Under the pieces are notes generated by a model. The model made no database searches. It had not been told where the DNA came from and saw only the letters and a program-made list of their open reading frames with translations. A program made the translations under genes and the position numbers. Below, one piece after another: positions 56,811 through 64,000 of a stretch of 64,000 nt of DNA; position 1 is the first letter of the stretch, and each line of letters opens with the position of its first letter. The stretch is from an uncultured Pseudomonadales bacterium (lineage in GTDB: Bacteria; Pseudomonadota; Gammaproteobacteria; Pseudomonadales; Porticoccaceae): contig CALSNK010000007.1 of assembly GCA_943787675.1 (NCBI GenBank), positions 62,001-126,000 of the forward strand, given 5' to 3'.

Positions 56811-58406
56811 ATGGATGAAACTGAAAAGTCACTGCTAGATTACCTAGAAATTCTACGCAGACGTAAGCTATACATCATAATTACCTTTCCAGTATTGTTG
56901 GCCATCAGTGCAGCAATCACCTTTATGCTACCTCCGATTTACCAATCCGAAGGTGTCATTCTGATTGAAAGTCAGGAGATTCCCCGGGACCTAGTGCGGT
57001 CAACAGTAACTAGCTACGCCGAGCAGCAGATACAGGTTATTAAGCAGCGAATTCTCACCACGTCGAGAATTCTTGAAACTGTCGACAAATATGACGTGTA
57101 TGCCGACGAGCGCGAGTCACACACTATTTCCCTATTGGTAGAGAAATTTCGCAGCAATGTGCAGATCAGCATGATCAATGCCAATGTAATCGATCCCACT
57201 CGGGGCAGGGCCCAGCGCGCAAGTATTGCTTTCAAAGTGTCATTTATGGATGAATCGCCGCAGGTTGCACAGAAAGTGGCCAATGAGTTGGTGACCCTGT
57301 TTCTAGATGAGAACATTAAAACAAGAACCAGCAAAGCTGCTGAAACCCTCGGTTTTTTAACAGACGAAGCCGACAAAATTCAGAAGACAGTACAGGAGCT
57401 CGAAGGCAAAATAGCCGGCTTCAAACTGGAATATGGCGACAGCCTTCCGGAGCTGCTGCAATTTAACCTGTCCATGATCAATAGTCTGGAAGAGAAAATA
57501 CGCGCCTACCAAACAGACTCAGTGCGCCTTGGTGATCAGATTCACTTCTTAAGCTTAGAGCTTGCCAGCATGGATCCCTATGTAGCCAGCAGCGATGGTG
57601 TAAATACCCTAAGTGCCCCAGTGCGACTCGCACAGTTTAGAAATGAACTGAGCAGTATGAAAAACAAATACTCAGAGTCCCACCCAGATATAAAACGCAT
57701 CACCCGAGAAATTGCCGCCTTAGAAAAACAGGTAGCGGCAGATGCGCTATTCCAGCCAGAAGAGAATATCGATGAGATTTCTAATCCTCTTTACCGTCAG
57801 ATAAAGATCAAAATAGACGTCTCCGAAAAAGAGCTAGCACGGCTTAAAAAATCACGAAAAAATATGGAAATCGAAGTCGCGGACTACAATCAGCGAGTGC
57901 TCCGTACCCATGAAGTAAAACGAAGCTACGACGACTTAACCCGGGACTACGAAAACACCAAGAAAAAATACCAAGAGTTACGGGCTAAGCAATTAGAAGC
58001 CGATGTGGCACAGAACCTTGAGTCCGAAAATAAAGCTGAGAGCTTCACCCTAATCGAACCGCCTCTAAGGCCCACCGAGGCAGTAAAACCGAATCGACCT
58101 AAGCTATTGATGATGGGCCTATTTCTTGCTGGAGCAGCGAGCTTTGGATTGGCGTTTCTTGCCGAGATGTTAGATCCCTCAATACGCAGCGTCAAAGATG
58201 TCACCCGAATAACTGGCCGCGAACCCTTGGCGATTATTCCAATGATGCTCACCGCCAATGACTACAAAAAAATCAATAAAGCGAGAAAAACTCTGATCAC
58301 TATTTCCGTAGTCTTGGCTTTTATTGCGGTGGTTATCGGACATTACTTTTTCATGAGCCTAGACATAGTCTGGTTCAAGTTGCTTACCAAAATAAATATG
58401 CTGTAG
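56811..58406 (+). CDS. Chain-length determinant (Wzz/GNVR) protein
   Basis: The 531-residue inner-membrane protein has helix 1 at about 18-38, a long periplasmic coiled-coil region and a GNVR-type segment with the Pro/Gly-rich second helix (about 430-455, after VKPNRPKLLMMGLF). A further hydrophobic helix near 490-510 is present. It controls polymer length and recruits the tyrosine kinase encoded next, eight bases downstream. Confidence 0.9.
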   Translation: MDETEKSLLDYLEILRRRKLYIIITFPVLLAISAAITFMLPPIYQSEGVILIESQEIPRDLVRSTVTSYAEQQIQVIKQRILTTSRILETVDKYDVYADERESHTISLLVEKFRSNVQISMINANVIDPTRGRAQRASIAFKVSFMDESPQVAQKVANELVTLFLDENIKTRTSKAAETLGFLTDEADKIQKTVQELEGKIAGFKLEYGDSLPELLQFNLSMINSLEEKIRAYQTDSVRLGDQIHFLSLELASMDPYVASSDGVNTLSAPVRLAQFRNELSSMKNKYSESHPDIKRITREIAALEKQVAADALFQPEENIDEISNPLYRQIKIKIDVSEKELARLKKSRKNMEIEVADYNQRVLRTHEVKRSYDDLTRDYENTKKKYQELRAKQLEADVAQNLESENKAESFTLIEPPLRPTEAVKPNRPKLLMMGLFLAGAASFGLAFLAEMLDPSIRSVKDVTRITGREPLAIIPMMLTANDYKKINKARKTLITISVVLAFIAVVIGHYFFMSLDIVWFKLLTKINML

Positions 58407-58414
58407 GTTAATTT

Positions 58415-59215
58415 ATGTCACGTATTCATAAAGCATTACAAAAAGCACGAGAGAAGCGTCAAGACCAAAAACTGGCGACGGGCAACAGCTCGCCCCTAGA
58501 AAAGATAGTGTATTCCGTCAGTCAAGTGATGCCTATAAAGAACGAAGTGCTAGAAAAGAACCATGTGGTTTCTCGGTCAACTAGCGACCCTAGATCGCAG
58601 TTATTTCGATCATTACGTACCGACATCGTAAAAGTGATGCGCGCCAACAACTGGCGTTCCATTGGTATTACTTCCCCCTCCTATGGTGAGGGTAAGTCCC
58701 TGATCGCGAGTAATCTCGCCGCAGCCATTGCGATGGAGGTTAACCATACCGCCCTTTTAATTGATATGGACCTACGTACGCCAACCATCAAAGACCTTTT
58801 CGCCATATCGCCAGAGAAGGGACTGTTGGAATATCTAAAAGGTGAAGCAGAGATATCTGAGCTTCTGGTTAACCCAGGAGTAGATCGCCTTATGCTATTA
58901 CCCGGCGTAGGCACAGCAGACAACTCGGCAGAATGGATATCAACCCCCAAAATGGTTGCCCTGTTTCACGAAGTCACACAGCGCTATAAGTCGCGGATTG
59001 TGGTCTATGATTTACCCCCGATCCTGCCCCGTGATGATGTGCTCACCTGCGTAAACCACATCGATTGCTTTTTGATGGTGATAGAAGAGGGAAAAAACTC
59101 CGAAGTCGAGATTCGAAAAGCACTGCAGGCCCTAGAAAACTGCAACCTAGTGGGCACCGTTATTAATAAATCACATGCCAGCGAACTGGCTGTTAAAGCC
59201 CCTGTGTCCGCCTAA
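58415..59215 (+). CDS. Cytoplasmic tyrosine autokinase of the EPS cluster
   Basis: The 266-residue BY-kinase has the Walker A motif SPSYGEGKSLIASNLA and the Walker A' motif ALLIDMDLRTPT. It starts with the basic helix MSRIHKALQKAREKRQ, which is typical of the XrtA-associated kinases. It lacks membrane helices and would act with the Wzz-like protein. A C-terminal tyrosine cluster is not apparent. Confidence 0.88.
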   Translation: MSRIHKALQKAREKRQDQKLATGNSSPLEKIVYSVSQVMPIKNEVLEKNHVVSRSTSDPRSQLFRSLRTDIVKVMRANNWRSIGITSPSYGEGKSLIASNLAAAIAMEVNHTALLIDMDLRTPTIKDLFAISPEKGLLEYLKGEAEISELLVNPGVDRLMLLPGVGTADNSAEWISTPKMVALFHEVTQRYKSRIVVYDLPPILPRDDVLTCVNHIDCFLMVIEEGKNSEVEIRKALQALENCNLVGTVINKSHASELAVKAPVSA

Positions 59216-59250
59216 TATAAAGCCCGCTTAATAAAGAGATAGTCAAAGCC

Positions 59251-60162
59251 ATGTATAAAGAGTTTTTTAATCTAACAGAAAAGCCGTTTAGTCTGAACCC
59301 AGACCCAACATTTCTGTATCTGAGCAAGAACCATATAAGAGCCCAAACTATGCTCGAATATGGATTCCACAGTCAGGCCGGTTTCACTGTTATTACGGGC
59401 GATATAGGTGCAGGCAAGACTACCCTGGTTAACTACCTTCTCGAGCAAGAGGGCGAAGAAGTGGTAATAGGGGTGATTAATAATACCCATGCCGCCTTTG
59501 GCAATCTAATGACCTGGGTTTTAGATGCGTTTGAGCTAGAAGAACCAAGCCCTGAGAACGCCAAAAAATTACGCAAATTTTCAGAGTTTGTGATGGATCA
59601 GTACGCAGACGGTAAGCGAGTACTGCTGGTTATTGATGAAGCCCAGAACCTCTCCGAAGAAACGCTCGAAGAGCTGCGCCTTATCTCCAATATCAACATC
59701 TCAACAGATGTGTTCCTACAACTCATATTGGTCGGTCAGCCAGAACTAATAGAGAAGCTAAACGATCCAAGGCTGACCCAGTTTGCACAGCGTATAGGCG
59801 TGGACTTCAACCTACGGCCTATGGATTACGTAGATACCGGCAAGTATATCCTGCATCGCCTGAAGACCGCAGGTTCCAGCAAGTCGATCTTCACCACCGA
59901 TGCTATTGCCGCCATCTTCTGCTTCTCTGAGGGCGTTCCACGGCGTATTAATACGCTCTGTGATATGGCACTGGTGTATGCCTTTGCGGATGAACGTAAG
60001 AGTATTAATGCCAATTTGATTATAGATGTGATTAAGGACCGAAATACGTCTGCTGTTATAAGGCCGACAGCTACTCAGGCTAAAGAAGTCAAGGAAGTTG
60101 CCAATTGGCTTAAAGAAGCCAAGGGTACAGATATCATAGATATGATTCCTGAGTTTGCCTAA
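59251..60162 (+). CDS. XrtA-associated AAA ATPase (ExeA/GspA-like)
   Basis: The 303-residue protein starts MYKEFFNLTEKPFSLNPDP, typical of the ExeA-like ATPase family found in PEP-CTERM EPS clusters. It has Walker A TGDIGAGKTTLVNYL and Walker B LLVIDEAQNLS, and an arginine region EGVPRRINTLCDM. No C-terminal peptidoglycan-binding domain is visible. Its end overlaps the convergent Wzy-like gene by four bases. Confidence 0.9.
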   Translation: MYKEFFNLTEKPFSLNPDPTFLYLSKNHIRAQTMLEYGFHSQAGFTVITGDIGAGKTTLVNYLLEQEGEEVVIGVINNTHAAFGNLMTWVLDAFELEEPSPENAKKLRKFSEFVMDQYADGKRVLLVIDEAQNLSEETLEELRLISNINISTDVFLQLILVGQPELIEKLNDPRLTQFAQRIGVDFNLRPMDYVDTGKYILHRLKTAGSSKSIFTTDAIAAIFCFSEGVPRRINTLCDMALVYAFADERKSINANLIIDVIKDRNTSAVIRPTATQAKEVKEVANWLKEAKGTDIIDMIPEFA

Positions 60163-61682
60163 AAAACTGGTCTATTAACATACCCTAATCCAGTAATAGA
60201 CCGCCTCTTAGCATAACAAATTTTTATATAGGCAGAACATAAGCCGCCTATTACCCAATAAAAGATAGGTATGTAGTCAATAGAGCTCACAGTTATTATC
60301 ATTACTAGCATAGAGCCTAATACCGAAAAAAGCAGCCGACCTATATTGACTAGATCTTTTTCACTTTGGGGCAGCGATTTGAGAGACTTTAGTACTGAAA
60401 GTAGTAGTCCCAAAAAAAGCGCCAAAAAAAGTGATAAGCCGATAAAGCCGTAGCTCAGACCGATATGCACATAAGAATTTACAACATCGATAATTCCTTG
60501 GCCTTGCCGCATTACTTCCATCTCAGGTGTTTCACGATAATTGGATAGGCCAAATATTGGGTTTTTCTGGAAAAGCACCCATGACTGTTCCAAAAGCCTG
60601 AATCGGTAATCTACGGTTGATGCTTCATGGGACTGTTCTGCGGAGAAGAAAGGAAGTGCAGAGATTATTTTTTGTCCGATGCTTGTGAGGCTGAGAAGGG
60701 AAAATGCGATAGCTCCTCCCACAGAGAATTTAGCTAAATTACCAAACTTTTGAGGGCCAGACCAAATATATAAAAGAATGAGAACAATAGCGCCGATCCA
60801 GGAACCTCGTGCCTTTGTGAAGTATAGGCAAGAGATAAAGAGCACAGTTAAAATTTTGATTAGGTTAGATTTTTTTGTGTATTTACTCAGAAATATTGCG
60901 AGGCCAAACCCCGTTGTCATAACATAGCCCAGCGTAAGAGGGCCAGAAAAAAGAGTACTAGACCTTAGAGAGTCGCCTCTGATGCCGTAGTCTATGCCTT
61001 TGGTATATTCGAGGACCTGCGCAATGGAGGATGAATAAAGTTTCCAATGTTTGATTGATTCAAAGGAGCCAATAAGCGCCAGAGGGGCGATACATAGAAA
61101 CAGAATGAATAGTAGTTTTTTTAGCTGCTCTGAGTCGGATACTAGCCGACTAAAAGCATAATAGGGTATTAGGATTGCAATAATATAATTAATACTCTCT
61201 CTAATGCCATTAGTTAAACTGTTTTCCCTGAAGTTAAGTATGCATATTATAAAAACATAGGCTAATACAATTCTGTCTAGCTTGTTGGCAGGCGATGAGA
61301 ACAGGCCTTTTTTACTTCTATACGCTGGCACCAATATCATTAATGTAAGAATATTGATGTAGCTTAGCACTATCAAAAAATTGACTAGACCAAACCCGGG
61401 TATTGTCACCTTGAACATAGGAGATGCGCATAGAACGGCCATGAAGAATCCCAGTCGATCTATTTTCGTAGTAGTTACATAGGTCAATAGAACAACCAGC
61501 AACAGCATATACATCCAGATATTTGAACTGAAAAATGAGATTGTGGTAATGGTAAGCCAGTAATTACGCCAGAGCTTAAGTTCGGATTTTTTGATGAAAT
61601 CAATATTTAGGCGCATTAACAGCGAGAACATAAATAAAGAGAGGGCTATAACTACGATATAGGCGCGGAGGAACTCTGGCAT
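60159..61682 (-). CDS. O-antigen ligase/polymerase (Wzy-like) membrane protein
   Basis: The 507-residue protein has about 12 hydrophobic helices and a large loop with the Wzy_C/O-antigen-ligase pattern near RFRLLEQSWVLFQKNPIFG. It would polymerise or ligate the exopolysaccharide repeat. It is on the opposite strand to the rest of the cluster, converges with the ATPase gene and is divergent from the flippase gene. Confidence 0.85.
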   Translation of the reverse strand: MPEFLRAYIVVIALSLFMFSLLMRLNIDFIKKSELKLWRNYWLTITTISFFSSNIWMYMLLLVVLLTYVTTTKIDRLGFFMAVLCASPMFKVTIPGFGLVNFLIVLSYINILTLMILVPAYRSKKGLFSSPANKLDRIVLAYVFIICILNFRENSLTNGIRESINYIIAILIPYYAFSRLVSDSEQLKKLLFILFLCIAPLALIGSFESIKHWKLYSSSIAQVLEYTKGIDYGIRGDSLRSSTLFSGPLTLGYVMTTGFGLAIFLSKYTKKSNLIKILTVLFISCLYFTKARGSWIGAIVLILLYIWSGPQKFGNLAKFSVGGAIAFSLLSLTSIGQKIISALPFFSAEQSHEASTVDYRFRLLEQSWVLFQKNPIFGLSNYRETPEMEVMRQGQGIIDVVNSYVHIGLSYGFIGLSLFLALFLGLLLSVLKSLKSLPQSEKDLVNIGRLLFSVLGSMLVMIITVSSIDYIPIFYWVIGGLCSAYIKICYAKRRSITGLGYVNRPVF

Positions 61683-61846
61683 TTAAACGTCCTGTTCTTA
61701 TAATCCCTTGAAAAGCAGCATAATATTTGACTAATGCTACCTCTATACTAGACTTAAATAACAGTTGTTGCGTTACTTTTAGTGGTTTTTAAGACCTGAT
61801 TAAGTTAGCAATGAGTTATTAGAATTCCAGGAAGGAGTTTCGCAAT

Positions 61847-63187
61847 TTGGGCTCTACGTTGATCCCCTCACCCACCTCTATAAAAGCACGTGCTATTAAG
61901 GGATCACTCTGGTCAGTATTAGGCTTTGGTGGCTCTCAGTTCGTTCGTCTGCTCAGTAATCTACTCTTAACTCGGCTGTTGTTTCCTGAAGTTTTTGGGT
62001 TGATGGCTCTGGTAACGGTAGTGTTGCATGGTATTAAGATGTTTTCGGATATCGGCATAGCAACCTCCGTGATACGAGATCAACGGGGCGATGATACAGC
62101 CTATCTGCATACTGCTTGGACTCTGCAGACAATGCGGGGAGGCATTATTTGGGCCATCAGTTGTGTGCTAGCCTATCCCGCATCCACCTTATATAACGCT
62201 CCCGAACTAATGATATTAATTCCAGTGATTGGGTTTACAGCTGTTGTTCAGGGCTTTAATGCACCCGGCATCCTGACCCTCAAACGGCACATGAAGGTAA
62301 AACAGTTAATATGCTGGGAATTTACGGCCCAGTTAATCACTGTGGTGGCAACTGTTTTATTAGCATGGACCTATCAATCGATTTGGGCGATCGCTGCGGG
62401 CGGTCTAATCGGCGCTCTGTTTGGCTGTATTTACTCTTATATTATGACTCAACCTCAATGGCCTCGATTCGCCATGGAGCCAAAAGCCCTAAGCAGTATC
62501 TTTTCATTTGGTAAGTGGATTTTTCTGAGTACTGCACTGACATTTTTAATCCAGCAGGGCGATGTTTTAGTACTTGGGGCTTTCCTGCCTAAAGACCAGT
62601 TAGGTTTCTTTGCTATTGCCGTAATTTGGTCCAGGATGCTCCTGCAATTACTACTCAAGTTAAATGATCAGGTCATGATGCCTTTGTATTCTGAAACCTA
62701 CAGAGAAGATAAGGGTTCGATTAAAGCTAAGATAAAGCAAACACGCATATACCTGCTATTAGCAACATTGCCCTTTGTATGTCTTATGGTTATTGGTGGG
62801 CAGTTTCTTATTGAATTACTGTACGACCCCAGATACTACTCCGCTGGCTGGATGTTACAGGTGCTTTCTATAGGCTCTATTGGCAGTGTTATCACGGCAA
62901 CCGCGGGTACTGCCTTGCTATCTTTTGGTGACTCATTTGGATTTATGCTGTTTCAGGTGGCCAGGGCAGTTTTGCTGGTTATTTGTATGCTCGTTGGTGG
63001 TTATTATTTTGGCGTTATAGGCCTGATTGTGGGTGTGTCCGCGTCAAAAATACTGAGCTACCCCTTTCTTGCAGGTGTCTTGTATAGGCATAAAGTATGG
63101 CTGCCCTCGGTGGATGCCACAGCCTTTATTGTATGTACCTGCTTTGTTGCAGTTGGTCTGTTGGTTACTAATGGGATAAATTTCTAG
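61847..63187 (+). CDS. Oligosaccharide flippase (Wzx-like)
   Basis: The 446-residue protein has about 12 helices and the MOP/PST flippase start (IKGSLWSVLGFGGSQFVRLL and LTRLLFPEVFGLMALV). It would flip the lipid-linked repeat unit across the inner membrane. The start is a TTG, chosen because AAGGAG at 61833-61838 is well spaced (eight bases) and no ATG is available nearby. Confidence 0.88.
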   Translation: MGSTLIPSPTSIKARAIKGSLWSVLGFGGSQFVRLLSNLLLTRLLFPEVFGLMALVTVVLHGIKMFSDIGIATSVIRDQRGDDTAYLHTAWTLQTMRGGIIWAISCVLAYPASTLYNAPELMILIPVIGFTAVVQGFNAPGILTLKRHMKVKQLICWEFTAQLITVVATVLLAWTYQSIWAIAAGGLIGALFGCIYSYIMTQPQWPRFAMEPKALSSIFSFGKWIFLSTALTFLIQQGDVLVLGAFLPKDQLGFFAIAVIWSRMLLQLLLKLNDQVMMPLYSETYREDKGSIKAKIKQTRIYLLLATLPFVCLMVIGGQFLIELLYDPRYYSAGWMLQVLSIGSIGSVITATAGTALLSFGDSFGFMLFQVARAVLLVICMLVGGYYFGVIGLIVGVSASKILSYPFLAGVLYRHKVWLPSVDATAFIVCTCFVAVGLLVTNGINF

Positions 63188-63190
63188 ATT

Positions 63191-64000
63191 ATGAGTGATT
63201 TTATAATCCAGCTTGGAAGAGGGGTGTCTCCTGACAAAATTCAAAAATGCCTACAGAATAGGCCGCGGATGGCGCACCGAGAAATACATTGCGTAGAGTA
63301 TGAATGGGGGCAGGTCATACTTCAGGAGACGGCTGACGCTCAATATACGCCCTATAAGGATGATGGCTCTCTGGTTGGATGTGTCGGTCGGCCAAGGTTC
63401 CTGGGGGGCCGGCAAAGGGATAAAGTATTCTGCTCACGTCTCAACGATCAATGGCTGGGTCATAGCAGTCAAAACTCATTGCTCGATAGCTTAACTGGCA
63501 TGTTTGCGTTACTGAGAGTAACGCACGCCCAGATATCCATTATCCGAGACCACATGGGCACTCAGCCGGTTTACAGCGCCTATACTGCCGCTGGCGATCT
63601 GGTTGGCATAGGCACAGATGTTGAGACATTGGCGTTGATAGCTGGCCGTGATATGGACTTTGACGCGATCTCGTTGGGTGAGCTGTTGGTTCATAATAGT
63701 ATTACTTTTCCATTCTCCAGCCGCCAAGGCATCCATGAGTTTGAGCCTGGTGCCTGCGTCAATATATCGTTTCATAAGGGCCAGCCCAATATTGAGGAGC
63801 AGGTTTATTGGACGCCCAAAGAACTGGCCACCCCACAGATTGGTCTTGTGGATGAGCTTGTAGACCGAATGCGGGAGACGGGATCCGATATAGCGGCAAG
63901 CGCCGACGCTATAGGTGTGACCCTGAGCGGAGGTCTGGATTCAAGAGCGGTTCTGTCAGTTTTACCCAAGGATCAGGTTACCGCGATTACCTATGTTACC
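63191..64000 (+). CDS. Asparagine-synthase-like protein without the glutaminase Cys (truncated by window end)
   Basis: The frame opens at the ATG at 63191, three bases after the flippase stop, and runs off the window with no stop (270 codons). The N-terminal part resembles a glutamine amidotransferase class II domain (TGMFALLRVTHAQ and IIRDHMGTQPVYSAY). It begins MSDF instead of MCG, so the nucleophilic Cys2 is missing. The synthase domain has the ATP pyrophosphatase motif VTLSGGLDSRAV. In EPS clusters such proteins may amidate sugars or carriers, using ammonia directly; that is inference. Confidence 0.85.
   Translation, partial: MSDFIIQLGRGVSPDKIQKCLQNRPRMAHREIHCVEYEWGQVILQETADAQYTPYKDDGSLVGCVGRPRFLGGRQRDKVFCSRLNDQWLGHSSQNSLLDSLTGMFALLRVTHAQISIIRDHMGTQPVYSAYTAAGDLVGIGTDVETLALIAGRDMDFDAISLGELLVHNSITFPFSSRQGIHEFEPGACVNISFHKGQPNIEEQVYWTPKELATPQIGLVDELVDRMRETGSDIAASADAIGVTLSGGLDSRAVLSVLPKDQVTAITYVT

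Noticed and set aside
63300-63863. Short open frames on both strands near the window end
   Set aside because: They are shadows of the asparagine-synthase-like gene, whose frame continues to the window end.

Overview
The window looks like a chromosomal segment of a marine, algal-polysaccharide-degrading gammaproteobacterium, probably near the Cellvibrionales/SAR92-Porticoccaceae group. The evidence is gene order typical of Gammaproteobacteria (grpE-dnaK-dnaJ-dapB-carAB-greA; a ypjD-like gene divergent from ffh followed by rpsP-rimM-trmD-rplS), TonB-dependent receptors of the Xanthomonas/Caulobacter type, and an alginate locus combined with a PEP-CTERM/XrtA-type exopolysaccharide locus. The taxonomic placement is inference; no rRNA gene is present.

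Layout. 1-9533: chaperone genes, dapB, carAB and greA, with a sigma32-like promoter before dnaK and a structured leader RNA plus terminator before carA. 9534-12034: a hipBA toxin-antitoxin module with an operator overlapping its promoter, then a decayed argF 3' remnant. 12035-37221: alginate/uronate utilisation: TonB receptor, uxuA, a divergent Nramp-like transporter, a FadR-type GntR regulator, PL6 lyase, kdgF, hexuronate MFS transporter, two candidate DEH reductases, kdgK, PL17 oligoalginate lyase, second TonB receptor, PL7 lyase, a PL6-like beta-helix lipoprotein lacking the catalytic Lys/Arg pair, and a second PL7 lipoprotein. 37306-39405: argD-argF (minus strand). 39617-42168: a Fur-box-preceded operon of porin, FMN-binding protein and PepSY membrane protein. 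42402-48630: housekeeping genes (grxD, 2-Cys peroxiredoxin, an outer-membrane protein, two Nudix hydrolases, gamma-carbonic anhydrase family protein, DUF1289, CNNM/CBS protein, ypjD-like). 48754-52394: ffh and the rpsP-rimM-trmD-rplS operon. 52663-64000: a VPLPA-CTERM protein and an exopolysaccharide cluster (sugar transferase, export protein, outer-membrane barrel, Wzz, tyrosine kinase, ATPase, Wzy-like ligase/polymerase, Wzx flippase, asparagine-synthase-like protein running off the end).

How it works together. Alginate would be cut by PL7/PL6 lyases, imported by the TonB receptors, reduced to monomers by PL17, linearised by KdgF to DEH, reduced to 2-keto-3-deoxygluconate and phosphorylated by KdgK. 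A palindrome of the form ATTGG-N5-CCAAT recurs before both receptors, near the GntR gene, and in related form before PL6, and is the probable operator of the local regulator.

Quality warning. Six normally intact genes (dnaJ, dapB twice, uxuA, peroxiredoxin, ypjD-like, ffh) carry one- or two-base frameshifts that restore full-length homologues when corrected. Most are insertions. This pattern is best explained by sequencing or assembly error rather than real gene loss.
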